A DNA stretch of 12,764 bases from an uncultured Oribacterium sp. (GCA_934279105.1 CAKQWR010000043.1:1-12764); one strand, 5' to 3'. Shown: positions 1 through 6,674, counted from the first letter of the stretch. Translations and numbers: made by a program. The notes: generated by a model from the letters alone, not told the origin.

Positions 1-852
1 CTTTCCATCCTTAAAGAGGCACATCATTTCATTTGTCAGGCTGAAATCATCCGGTTGCAGGACGATGTCCTCACGCGTAAACCAGGAGGCCAGCTTCAGC
101 TCGCTCTGATCCATAGAAATCGTCGGATCGCCATCTACATCGCAGAAAAAGCCCATCAGGATATCATCGACGATGCCCCACGGCTGGGACTTATAGTAGC
201 GGATATTCTTTACCTTCAGACCGACCTCTTCCATCACTTCACGCTGAACGGTTTCCTCGAGGGTCTCGCCGATCTCTGTGAAGCCGGCAACGAGGGCATA
301 GTGCGCGAAACCATGGGCATACTTCGTCAGTACGATTTCATCGCCGTTCGTGATGGCGACAATGACGGCCGGTACGATACGCGGATAAATGATACGTCCA
401 CACTCCGGACAGCGAATCGCACGCTCGATTTTTCCGAGCTTCGTGCGGGAGCCACAGCTGCCGCAGTAACGATTCTGATGATACCAGTTGCTGAGCTGAA
501 GGGCTGTGCTGTTAATGAACTGACGCCACTTCGGACCGACCAGGTCTTCTCTTAAATCATGAAGCGTCGCGCGTATATAGTCCGGAAGGCGGAGTTCTAC
601 TTCCGGAAGCAGGAAATAATCATCCTCATCGACGGTGAAGAGATAGATCAGATGACTCGCCTCTACCGGGATACTGCCTTTCTCCTGCACTTCCTGCAGC
701 GTCGGGTAGGTAAAGGTTTTTGTATCCTGCATGTGCAGTAGTACCGCATCGCGGCGCGTTCCGGCGAAGTTCAGCACGAAGCTTTCCGGCTTCGCGGTCT
801 TCGATGGGTCATAATGATTGATGAATTTATGTGGGTAAATATCCTGAATCAT
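1..852 (-). CDS. nudC: NAD(H) pyrophosphatase NudC (Nudix hydrolase), 3' end cut by window edge
   Basis: Reading the minus strand from the ATG at 852 gives 284 codons with no stop before the window edge, so only a short C-terminal tail is missing. An N-terminal domain (about 1-120) is followed by a four-cysteine zinc ribbon (C130, C133, C148, C151). A complete Nudix box runs from G190 to L212, with G190, E196, R204-E205, E208-E209 and G211 all in register. SQPW at 222-225 is the motif that marks the NudC subgroup of Nudix enzymes. From family knowledge, NudC cleaves NAD(H) to NMN(H) plus AMP and can remove NAD caps from RNA; it is cytoplasmic. After SQPW the sequence reads GIVDD rather than the PFPxS of the E. 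coli enzyme. The start is set by GGAAGGAG at 865-858. It lies downstream of the MATE gene on the same strand but seems to have its own promoter. Confidence 0.93.
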   Translation of the reverse strand, partial: MIQDIYPHKFINHYDPSKTAKPESFVLNFAGTRRDAVLLHMQDTKTFTYPTLQEVQEKGSIPVEASHLIYLFTVDEDDYFLLPEVELRLPDYIRATLHDLREDLVGPKWRQFINSTALQLSNWYHQNRYCGSCGSRTKLGKIERAIRCPECGRIIYPRIVPAVIVAITNGDEIVLTKYAHGFAHYALVAGFTEIGETLEETVQREVMEEVGLKVKNIRYYKSQPWGIVDDILMGFFCDVDGDPTISMDQSELKLASWFTREDIVLQPDDFSLTNEMMCLFKDGK

Positions 853-880
853 AGAATCTCCTTCCAAACAATCTACCGCT

Positions 881-889
881 AGTATATCA
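881..889 (-). promoter_or_regulatory. Candidate extended -10 promoter for nudC
   Basis: The minus strand reads TGATATACT, an extended -10 (TGn plus TATACT). It sits about 29 nt upstream of the nudC start and just upstream of its ribosome site. No good -35 hexamer is present at the usual spacing, which is tolerated for extended -10 promoters. Inference from sequence only. Confidence 0.45.
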
Positions 890-905
890 AATCGAACACG
901 ATCTT

Positions 906-960
906 CTACATAGAATCGATACCCGAAAAACGTTTTTCGATGGCTATTCGATGTATGTAG
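906..960. repeat. Imperfect inverted repeat with a 16-bp perfect palindromic core
   Basis: The core CGAAAAACGTTTTTCG (924-939) is a perfect palindrome. It is flanked by CTACATA (906-912) matching TATGTAG (954-960), and by GAAT (913-916) matching ATTC (946-949). It lies about 20-75 nt after the MATE stop codon and upstream of the nudC promoter, both on the minus strand. It could act as a weak transcription end for the MATE gene, although the T run is inside the stem and no U tail follows, or as a protein-binding site. Confidence 0.5.
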
Positions 961-980
961 CACGGACGACCATGGCATCG

Positions 981-2399
981 TCAGGAAATCTGCGTCGGTC
1001 CGTCCGCTTCGATAATCGAATGCTGGAGCCACTTATCGCCCATGAAGCGGGAAAGGAAGAATGCACCGCGGACGAGCCAGTCGCTGGCCATACCGATCCA
1101 GACGGCAATCGGTCCCATCCCGCATACGCGGATAAGATAGGTCACCATCGCGACTCTCGTGATCCACATGGAGAGTGAAGACACAACCATCGTAAATCGT
1201 ACATCACCGGCTGCCCGTAGTCCATAGGAAGGAATAAAACTTGGCACCCAGACGAGAATTTTCGAAATCGTGATGAAGACGACCATATCGAAGCAGAGCT
1301 TCGCCGCTTCCGGTTCCATCCCGGCGATCCACAGTACCGGTTTGCAGGCAAGCAGCAGAATGGTACAGGACAGGATTACCACCCAGGTTGAAATATCCAT
1401 CAGGTGAACGATATAGTATTTCGCTTCTTCCTTTCGACCAGCTCCGAGTGTCTGTCCCACCATGGTCATAAGGCCGATACCGACGGCCAGTGCACCGATT
1501 CCATTCAGATTTTCGAAGAGAATGGCCATCGCCTGTGCAGCGATGGCAGTCGTTCCAAGCGTGGATACCGAGGATTGTATCGCCAGCTTACCAAACTGAA
1601 ACATACTGTTTTCGATACCGGATGGAATGCCGATCGTAAGTACACGACCGATCATTTTGAAGTCCGGTTTGATGAGATAATTTCGAACCACGATAAGCTG
1701 CTTCGGTTTACGAAGAAACACGAAAAGCACGATGGCGGAGAAGATACGGCTGAGCAGTGTCGATAGCGCAGCGCCGGCCACGCCCCAGCCGAAGCCGAAA
1801 ATAAAAATCGCATTGCCGATAATGTTCATGATGTTCGAAATGACCGAAATTTTCATCGGAAAGTGGCTGTTACCGCCTGCACGGTAAAAGGCCGCACCGA
1901 TCTGGTAAAGGCCGAGGAACGGGAAGGAAGCTGCCGTAAACATAAAATAGGTGATTGCAGCGGAAAGAACCGCAGGTTCCACGCTGCCGAAGACGAGACG
2001 GAGAATCTGTGTGTTCAGGGCTTCTGAAAAAAGGGTGATGACGATGGCGATAAAGGTCATCGATAACACGACCTGCTGTGCGGCTGCATTGGCCTTCTTC
2101 GTATCACCGCTGCCGATGTACTGCGAGCAGAGAATCGTACCGCCGGTCGCCATCGCGGAAAAGAGCTGGATGACGAGATTGTTGATGGCGTCTGTGAGGG
2201 AAACTGCAGAAATCGCTGCACTTCCGATTCGAGTAACCATCATGGAATCTGCCATGCCCATAAAGCTTGCAAGGAGATTCTCGATCATCAGCGGGATCAG
2301 GAGCTTCCAGATCGACGAGCGATCAAACAGCATATGATCCCAGTCGATCTGTGCCGCGTCGTATACACGATTCTTCAGTTTCAGTAGTTTATAATACAT
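981..2399 (-). CDS. MATE family multidrug/metabolite efflux transporter
   Basis: A 472-residue, strongly hydrophobic protein with the two-fold MatE architecture and room for 12 membrane helices. The first half carries the helix-1 signature region MADSMMVTRIGSAAISAVSL and GxxxxCSQYIGSGDTKKA. The second half repeats the pattern with IPSGIENSMFQFGK, then GQTLGAGRKEEAK. From family knowledge such proteins export cationic drugs or metabolites across the cytoplasmic membrane using Na+ or H+ gradients; the substrate cannot be read from sequence. The first about 30 residues form a hydrophilic extension before helix 1. The ATG at 2399 has GAGG six bases upstream. It is divergent from a LacI-family regulator gene and has a LacI/CcpA-type operator over its transcription start, so sugar- or effector-responsive repression is likely. 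nudC follows in the same direction after about 130 nt. Confidence 0.93.
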   Translation of the reverse strand: MYYKLLKLKNRVYDAAQIDWDHMLFDRSSIWKLLIPLMIENLLASFMGMADSMMVTRIGSAAISAVSLTDAINNLVIQLFSAMATGGTILCSQYIGSGDTKKANAAAQQVVLSMTFIAIVITLFSEALNTQILRLVFGSVEPAVLSAAITYFMFTAASFPFLGLYQIGAAFYRAGGNSHFPMKISVISNIMNIIGNAIFIFGFGWGVAGAALSTLLSRIFSAIVLFVFLRKPKQLIVVRNYLIKPDFKMIGRVLTIGIPSGIENSMFQFGKLAIQSSVSTLGTTAIAAQAMAILFENLNGIGALAVGIGLMTMVGQTLGAGRKEEAKYYIVHLMDISTWVVILSCTILLLACKPVLWIAGMEPEAAKLCFDMVVFITISKILVWVPSFIPSYGLRAAGDVRFTMVVSSLSMWITRVAMVTYLIRVCGMGPIAVWIGMASDWLVRGAFFLSRFMGDKWLQHSIIEADGPTQIS

Positions 2400-2416
2400 G
2401 GTCTGCCTCTAAATTC

Positions 2417-2430
2417 TGTAAGCGTTTACA
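2417..2430. promoter_or_regulatory. LacI/CcpA-type operator (cre-like) over the MATE transcription start
   Basis: TGTAAGCGTTTACA matches the catabolite-responsive-element core TGNAANCGNNNNCA at every fixed position and is nearly self-complementary around the central CG. It lies about 10 nt downstream of the -10 box, a position that normally gives repression by blocking polymerase. The binder could be CcpA or the LacI-family protein encoded divergently at 2893-3903; the sequence alone does not decide this. Confidence 0.75.
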
Positions 2431-2439
2431 TTTTTGCCT

Positions 2440-2468
2440 ATTATAGCGGATTCATTCGCGTATTTCCA
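2440..2468 (-). promoter_or_regulatory. Sigma-A-type promoter of the MATE gene
   Basis: On the minus strand TGGAAA (2468-2463, four of six matches to TTGACA) is followed after 17 nt by a perfect TATAAT (2445-2440). The expected start of transcription falls near 2433, giving a leader of roughly 35 nt that includes the operator at 2417-2430. Confidence 0.75.
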
Positions 2469-2480
2469 TAACTTCACGCG

Positions 2481-2780
2481 ATATAACGTTACTGTTCACA
2501 TAAGTACTGAACAGGCAGGGGGCCGGGGGCAGCCATCAGAAACACAGTACTACGAGCTCGGAAAACTCTAAGTCGGGAGCCCCTAAGCGGCACTAGGCCC
2601 TCTGCAATCGCTGAGTTTTCTTGATGAAAACTCAGCGTTGCAGAGGGTGCTAAGGAAAATAGTACCAAGTGCCGCTAAAGGGGACCCGACTTGAGTTTTC
2701 AGCGATCTCTCCGTATGGTTTCTGATGGCTGCTCCGGTCCCCTGCCTGAATCCAGTTGATGAGTGAAGCAGTAACGATAT
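2481..2780. repeat. Large palindromic repeat, copy A (giant hairpin element)
   Basis: Most of the 493-nt gap between the MATE and LacI-family genes is this imperfect palindrome. From outside in: CGTTACTG (2487-2494) pairs with CAGTAACG, with one bulged base on the right strand (2767-2775). CAGGCAGGGG (2512-2521) pairs with 2739-2748. A perfect 14-bp stem joins 2530-2543 to 2718-2731. Middle stems are 2561-2568/2693-2700, 2570-2577/2685-2692, 2580-2584/2679-2683 and 2586-2594/2668-2676. The apical stem is 22 bp (2598-2620/2626-2647) with one bulged T and a TTGAT loop. A 20-nt bulge (2648-2667) lies only on the right strand. No ORF of note, transposase or clear target-site duplication is seen. 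It sits between two outward-facing promoters, so neither flanking gene is expected to transcribe it. A second copy lies at 11641-11877. Confidence 0.85.
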
Positions 2781-2810
2781 AACAGGCGCTGGCGGAATGT
2801 GACTGATTTA

Positions 2811-2838
2811 TTGACTTTCGATGAAATGCTAGTAAAAT
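2811..2838 (+). promoter_or_regulatory. Sigma-A-type promoter of the LacI-family regulator gene
   Basis: TTGACT (2811-2816) and TAAAAT (2833-2838) are separated by 16 nt, with the start codon about 55 nt further on. It lies just outside the right end of palindrome copy A. Confidence 0.7.
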
Positions 2839-2840
2839 TA

Positions 2841-2856
2841 GTTTAGTCCATTAAAC
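2841..2856. promoter_or_regulatory. Possible operator in the regulator's own leader
   Basis: GTTTAGTCCATTAAAC has 5-bp complementary arms (GTTTA/TAAAC) around six bases, placed at the predicted transcription start of the LacI-family gene. It lacks the central CG usual for LacI-family operators, so autoregulation is only a guess. Confidence 0.25.
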
Positions 2857-2892
2857 CAGTTAACCATAGGCTATCGTAAGGGGGAATCAAAG

Positions 2893-3903
2893 ATGGGACG
2901 TGATGGAAAAATAACCATTAAAGACATCGCTGAGATGGCGGGTGTTTCGAAGACGACGGTCTCGTTCTATCTGAACGGGAAAACAGAGAAAATGTCGGAG
3001 GAAACTCATAAAAAAATCGAGGAAATCATTCTCCGGACCAACTACCGTCCGAATGTTGCAGCACGTACGCTGAATCAGAAGAAAACAAACCTCATCGGTG
3101 TCATCATCGGCGATATCACAAACACATTCTCGAACAAGATCGTGAAGGGCATCGAAGATACGGCCCGAAAGCATGGCTATCAGACGTTGATTGGAAATTC
3201 GGCGTATGATCCGAAGCAGGAATCCAGTTACGTGAATCGTATGCTGACCCTCGGCGCGGATGGTTTCATCATTCAGCCGACACCGGGCTTTCATGAGACG
3301 TCGAAGCTCATTACCGATCTTAAAAAGCCGTTCGTCTACTTCGACAGTAAGGTATATGAAGATGACTCTTTCTGGGTGAAAACCGATAACTATACGGCGA
3401 CGCATAAGGCGATGCAGGAGCTCATCGAGCGTGGGTATCAGAATTTTCTGATGATCGGTGCCGATCCGTCGAAGCTGAGTACACGTATCGAGCGCTCGTC
3501 TGGATTCATCGACTGTATCACCGAAAGTGGTTACAGCTTCCAGAGCCTCGAGATTCGTGATGGTGAAATCAACCACGATGAGATTCTCTCGTTCGTAAAG
3601 AAGAATCTGAAAGAAAACGTGTCTACACTGGTGTATGTTCCGAACTGCTGGGCACTTCCGGAGGTCTGTGATGCACTGCAGAATCTTCGCGATCTGATTC
3701 CGCAGAAACTCGGCATCATCGGATTCGATAATACCGAATGGGCTTCCTTCTCCAGTCCGAAAATCACGACCATCGTCCAGCCTGCCTATGAGGAAGGCCA
3801 GAGGGCCGCAGAGATTCTCATCGATCAGATCGAGGAGAAATATGAGGAGAAGTCTCATCAGACGCTGAAGTGCTCTGTGCACTGGAGTGAATCAACACGG
3901 TGA
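2893..3903 (+). CDS. LacI-family transcriptional regulator
   Basis: A 336-residue protein of normal family length. Residues about 7-30 form the N-terminal helix-turn-helix (IKDIAEMAGVSKTTVSFYLNG), and the hinge helix follows at about 53-65 with its conserved leucine. The rest is the periplasmic-binding-protein-like effector domain, beginning LIGVIIGDITNTF, containing IGFDNTEWASFSSPKITTI, and ending near the usual C-terminal ST. The recognition-helix pair after VS is Lys-Thr, whereas CcpA has Met-Ala, so this is not CcpA itself and its operator may differ. From family knowledge it binds a palindromic operator as a dimer and releases or binds DNA on sensing a small molecule, often a sugar. GGGGG eight bases before ATG 2893 is the ribosome site. 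Its divergent neighbour is the MATE exporter, whose promoter carries a LacI-type operator, so local control of that gene is plausible. The effector is unknown. Confidence 0.93.
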   Translation: MGRDGKITIKDIAEMAGVSKTTVSFYLNGKTEKMSEETHKKIEEIILRTNYRPNVAARTLNQKKTNLIGVIIGDITNTFSNKIVKGIEDTARKHGYQTLIGNSAYDPKQESSYVNRMLTLGADGFIIQPTPGFHETSKLITDLKKPFVYFDSKVYEDDSFWVKTDNYTATHKAMQELIERGYQNFLMIGADPSKLSTRIERSSGFIDCITESGYSFQSLEIRDGEINHDEILSFVKKNLKENVSTLVYVPNCWALPEVCDALQNLRDLIPQKLGIIGFDNTEWASFSSPKITTIVQPAYEEGQRAAEILIDQIEEKYEEKSHQTLKCSVHWSESTR

Positions 3904-3925
3904 CCCCCTCATAGAAGGAAATCAC

Positions 3926-4079
3926 GATGGTGTTCAAACAGGATGCAGGCATATCTGACGGGACCTCCATAGGAGGTTACGATGAGTAGACCTCGTGTCT
4001 ATGATCTTCTGTGGGTCCGTACCCCCCACAGAAGAAGCTACGACGATGTTCAAATGGGATATATCCGACAGGGACCTCC
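3926..4079 (+). repeat. Two diverged direct repeats of about 40 bp in the regulator 3' tail
   Basis: Unit 1 begins ACGATGGTGTTCAAA (3926 onward) and ends GACGGGACCTCC (to 3968). Unit 2 begins ACGATGTTCAAA (about 4042) and ends GACAGGGACCTCC (to 4079). Both lead into a hairpin made from the ACCTCC motif. In unit 1 the hairpin is only ACCTCC-ATA-GGAGGT with no T tract; in unit 2 it is the full terminator. This looks like an old duplication of a terminator region. Confidence 0.6.
3963..4034 (+). other. Three consecutive hairpins downstream of the LacI-family gene
   Basis: Between the stop at 3903 and the terminator there are ACCTCC-ATA-GGAGGT (3963-3977), TAGAC-CTCGT-GTCTA (3987-4001) and a perfect 10-bp stem CTTCTGTGGG/CCCACAGAAG (4006-4015 with 4025-4034). 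No ORF with a ribosome site is seen here. The run could be a structured 3' UTR, a small RNA ending at the terminator, or debris of duplicated terminators. Confidence 0.5.
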
Positions 4080-4100
4080 TCGTTAGAGGAGGTCTTTTTT
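4073..4100 (+). terminator. Rho-independent terminator of the LacI-family gene
   Basis: A perfect 9-bp stem GACCTCCTC/GAGGAGGTC (4073-4081 with 4086-4094), a GTTA loop and six T residues (4095-4100). It ends exactly at the stop codon of the convergent exporter gene. The opposite strand lacks a T tract after the hairpin, so it is a good terminator only in the plus direction. Confidence 0.9.
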
Positions 4101-6572
4101 CTATCGTTTATCCCGATCGATAAATTCGAGATTGATGATGCCGACGATGATGCAGATGAAGCCGATGAGCAGGATGACACCCCAGCTTTTCAGGATGTTC
4201 TGCACTGTTCCTGCATAGAGCGGTTTCTTCATATATTCTCCGCAGAGCACGTCCATCTTCATACGAAGGTCGCTGGACTGAATATAGTCAGCAATTTTCT
4301 TCACTTCCGGTATCCCGCGGAACTGATAGATCGACGCGAAGAGTGCGTGGCTGGGAAGTGAATTATAATCGGCGATGGAGCAGATCGCTACGGTGCCCCA
4401 GTGACTGATCGTGAGGTTCTGGATCACGGCAGCGGCACCGCCGTTAAATTCAAAAATGATACCGGCGAATACCAGCTGTACGATGAGCATGAACGGCATC
4501 ACCGTCATCGCAGAGGTCGTCGTATGGACGATACAGGAGATCATGAGCGCCATCAGGTCCGATGCGTAGGTGATGATCCATAAGGTCAATGTGAAATCCA
4601 GCAGGAAGTTTCCTGTTACGAGGCTCTGCTTCGGGAACTTGATTCCGTACCAGTAATAAATGCTGACGGAAATCAGTACCTGCAGGAGGCAGATCAGTGC
4701 CTGATACAGCATGTGTGCGGTGATGTACGCACTGATATGAAGTCCTGCGCGGTGCTCACGCTTGATGATCGCCCGTTCTCGGCAGACTACCTGAATCGAA
4801 TTAAAAAATCCATTCCATATACAAACACAGACCAGGGCGAAGGAACCAGCCTGCAGGCGTTCCATGTTTGCGAACAGGCTCGGTCCGACAACGAAGGCTA
4901 CCATCAGTGAAATAACGGCTGAAATCGGCAGGAGAACCCAGTCATGCTCATGAATAAAGAGACGGAACAGCTTGCCGAGGTAAATTTTTACCTGTGCAGG
5001 ACGGCGGGTGTGCGTCGGTCGATAGGTATCGGCGACGCCCTCCAGCCTCGTCGGTGTCGTCGTGCTCTTCTCTTCCTTTTCGGCTTCTGCTTCTCGATAC
5101 GTGCGAAATGCCTCGATGTAATGATCGGCGAGTCCTTCGCCGCCTTCGTCGACCGGATTGATCGCCAGGATGATATCCTCCATCGTATCGCGGCCGAAGA
5201 ACTGTCGTGCTTCCGGCACCGTACCGTAAAATGCAAGCTGACCGGTCTGCTGACTGTTTTTCGCGAGGACGATGACTTTATCAAACAGGTCGATCACGCG
5301 GTCCGGCGTATGGGTGATGACCATGACGATCTTCTGCTGATTTGCAATCTTTCGAAGCTGTTCCATGAGATCACGGGCCATGACACCATCGAGACCGGAA
5401 TCCGGTTCATCCAATACGAACAGGCTCGGGTTCGATACAAATTCGACGCTGATACTCAGGCGCTTACGCTGTCCACCGGAAAGCTTGTCGACCAGTTCGT
5501 CCTTGACCGGCGTCAATCCAAATAGAGCGAGCACCTCTTCTACTCTCTTCTTCCGCTCCTCGGTCGGTGTTCCCTCCGGGAGACGCATCTGCGCTGCGTT
5601 TGTCAGGGTCATAATGACCGTATCATCACCTCGTAAAAGCTCCTGCTGCGGCACCATGCCGATTTCATATTTCATCCGGGAGTAGTCTTCATAGACGTCG
5701 AGGTCGCCCTGTTTAATTTCCGCATGGGCCTTTTCATAACCGGTGACAGCATTGACGAAGGTCGTCTTACCAGAGCCGGAACCGCCGAGGATGAGCACCA
5801 TACTGCCTGGCTCGATGCTGAGCTTGATATCCTTCAGAAGGAGGCGGCGCTTCAGGAAGCTGCCGACGGAACGATTATCGATATGGATCTGGAGATCATG
5901 ATTCCGGAAAGTGGTGTGATTGTAAGCGAGATAATCGCCGGCGAAATAAAAGACGGTGTCGCCGATGTTAATGATGTCGTTCGGCGAGAGAACCATGACG
6001 CCTTCGATTTTTTTCTGATTGACGAAAACACCACGCTCCGTCCGGACATCTTCCACCTGCCAGTGACCATAGATATAGCGGATGAGCGCGTGATGCTCGT
6101 CCGGTTTTTCTGTCGTGCCTGCTTCCGCTTCGGAGAGATCACGTCCGACATGACTGTAGATATGGTAGATGGACTGCTCCTTTCGAAGCGGGAGCTTCTT
6201 CCAGACGAGTTCGCCATCGAAGCGAAGCAGAAAAATGAGGATCAGCTGTTCACTCGCCTTCTGGACACGGATAATGTCTCCGTTCTGGAGGAGACGGTCT
6301 TCCCCCTTCAGAATCGTGACCCCGTTAATACTGGTCGTGTTGGCACTCGTCAGATTCTGGTAATGCCATTCGCCGAGGTAATGTGCGAGTTTTCCTTGTG
6401 TATGTGCGAGAAACGGATAGTCCAGTGCAATCTGTGCCTGTTTTTTTCCGCCGAAAAAGCTCCGTTTCCCGATGGTCAGACCCTTTTCTACCTTGAACTG
6501 TACGGACTCACCGCCGACCTTGATGGCGACGAGCTCTGCAGGTTCCACGAGATCCCGTAAAATATCGCTCAT
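4101..6572 (-). CDS. FHA-FHA-ABCG-type exporter (Rv1747-like ABC transporter with permease fused)
   Basis: An 823-residue protein. Residues about 12-105 and 115-210 are two forkhead-associated (FHA) domains, with TIGKR and SINGV in the first and HVGRD, HHALI and GVFVNQ in the second. An ABC ATPase follows: Walker A GGSGSGKTT (263-271), signature LSGGQ (364-368), Walker B LFVLDEP (384-390), H-loop H421. After a charged linker (about 485-525) come six predicted membrane helices (about 546-815) of the ABC2/ABCG type. The domain order matches M. tuberculosis Rv1747, where FHA binding to phosphothreonine couples the exporter to Ser/Thr kinases. By analogy this is a kinase-regulated half-transporter acting as a dimer in the cytoplasmic membrane. 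The substrate is unknown and no kinase gene lies in the window. GGGAGG (6583-6578) fixes the ATG at 6572. Its gene is convergent with the LacI-family regulator gene. Confidence 0.92.
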   Translation of the reverse strand: MSDILRDLVEPAELVAIKVGGESVQFKVEKGLTIGKRSFFGGKKQAQIALDYPFLAHTQGKLAHYLGEWHYQNLTSANTTSINGVTILKGEDRLLQNGDIIRVQKASEQLILIFLLRFDGELVWKKLPLRKEQSIYHIYSHVGRDLSEAEAGTTEKPDEHHALIRYIYGHWQVEDVRTERGVFVNQKKIEGVMVLSPNDIINIGDTVFYFAGDYLAYNHTTFRNHDLQIHIDNRSVGSFLKRRLLLKDIKLSIEPGSMVLILGGSGSGKTTFVNAVTGYEKAHAEIKQGDLDVYEDYSRMKYEIGMVPQQELLRGDDTVIMTLTNAAQMRLPEGTPTEERKKRVEEVLALFGLTPVKDELVDKLSGGQRKRLSISVEFVSNPSLFVLDEPDSGLDGVMARDLMEQLRKIANQQKIVMVITHTPDRVIDLFDKVIVLAKNSQQTGQLAFYGTVPEARQFFGRDTMEDIILAINPVDEGGEGLADHYIEAFRTYREAEAEKEEKSTTTPTRLEGVADTYRPTHTRRPAQVKIYLGKLFRLFIHEHDWVLLPISAVISLMVAFVVGPSLFANMERLQAGSFALVCVCIWNGFFNSIQVVCRERAIIKREHRAGLHISAYITAHMLYQALICLLQVLISVSIYYWYGIKFPKQSLVTGNFLLDFTLTLWIITYASDLMALMISCIVHTTTSAMTVMPFMLIVQLVFAGIIFEFNGGAAAVIQNLTISHWGTVAICSIADYNSLPSHALFASIYQFRGIPEVKKIADYIQSSDLRMKMDVLCGEYMKKPLYAGTVQNILKSWGVILLIGFICIIVGIINLEFIDRDKR

Positions 6573-6608
6573 AGCTGCCTCCCGGACATTTCGTCCTTTC
6601 CTTTCTCT

Positions 6609-6637
6609 ATTGTATTTTATTTAGAAGCGCAGTACAA
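6609..6637 (-). promoter_or_regulatory. Candidate promoter of the FHA-ABC exporter gene
   Basis: On the minus strand TTGTAC (6637-6632) is separated by 17 nt from TACAAT (6614-6609), about 37 nt upstream of the start codon. The -10 is good and the -35 moderate. The preceding gene ends in a terminator, so the exporter needs its own promoter here. Confidence 0.6.
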
Positions 6638-6660
6638 CGTGATTTCGGCTGCTCTGTGAA

Positions 6661-6674
6661 AGCAAGCGCTTACA
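6661..6674. promoter_or_regulatory. Cre/LacI-like operator upstream of the exporter promoter
   Basis: AGCAAGCGCTTACA differs from the cre core TGNAANCGNNNNCA only in the first base, and its centre AAGCGCTT is a perfect palindrome. It lies about 24 nt upstream of the predicted -35, a place compatible with activation as well as with repression. It resembles the site at 2417-2430, so the two genes may share a regulator. Confidence 0.45.

Noticed and set aside
55..555. 166-codon plus-strand frame at the left end
   Set aside because: The minus strand here carries the zinc ribbon and Nudix box of NudC in one uninterrupted frame, so the plus-strand frame is a shadow.
2481..2780. Reading the large palindrome as an ordinary bidirectional terminator
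   Set aside because: It lies between divergent promoters where no transcript needs ending, is far longer than a terminator, and lacks T tracts at its ends.
2481..2780. Retron or reverse-transcriptase-linked msr/msd RNA
   Set aside because: Long hairpins are reminiscent of msd, but no reverse transcriptase gene is present in the window.
2887..3882. 331-codon open frame on the minus strand antisense to the LacI-family gene
   Set aside because: It mirrors a clear LacI-family protein frame, resembles no family I recognise and has no ribosome site. Long antisense frames here follow from the codon bias of the real gene.
3926..4079. CRISPR-like array in the repeat units after the LacI-family gene
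   Set aside because: Only two diverged units are present, with no regular spacers and no cas genes.
5724..6560. 278-codon open frame on the plus strand inside the FHA-ABC gene
   Set aside because: The opposite strand encodes the FHA and ATPase domains with all motifs; this frame is a shadow.
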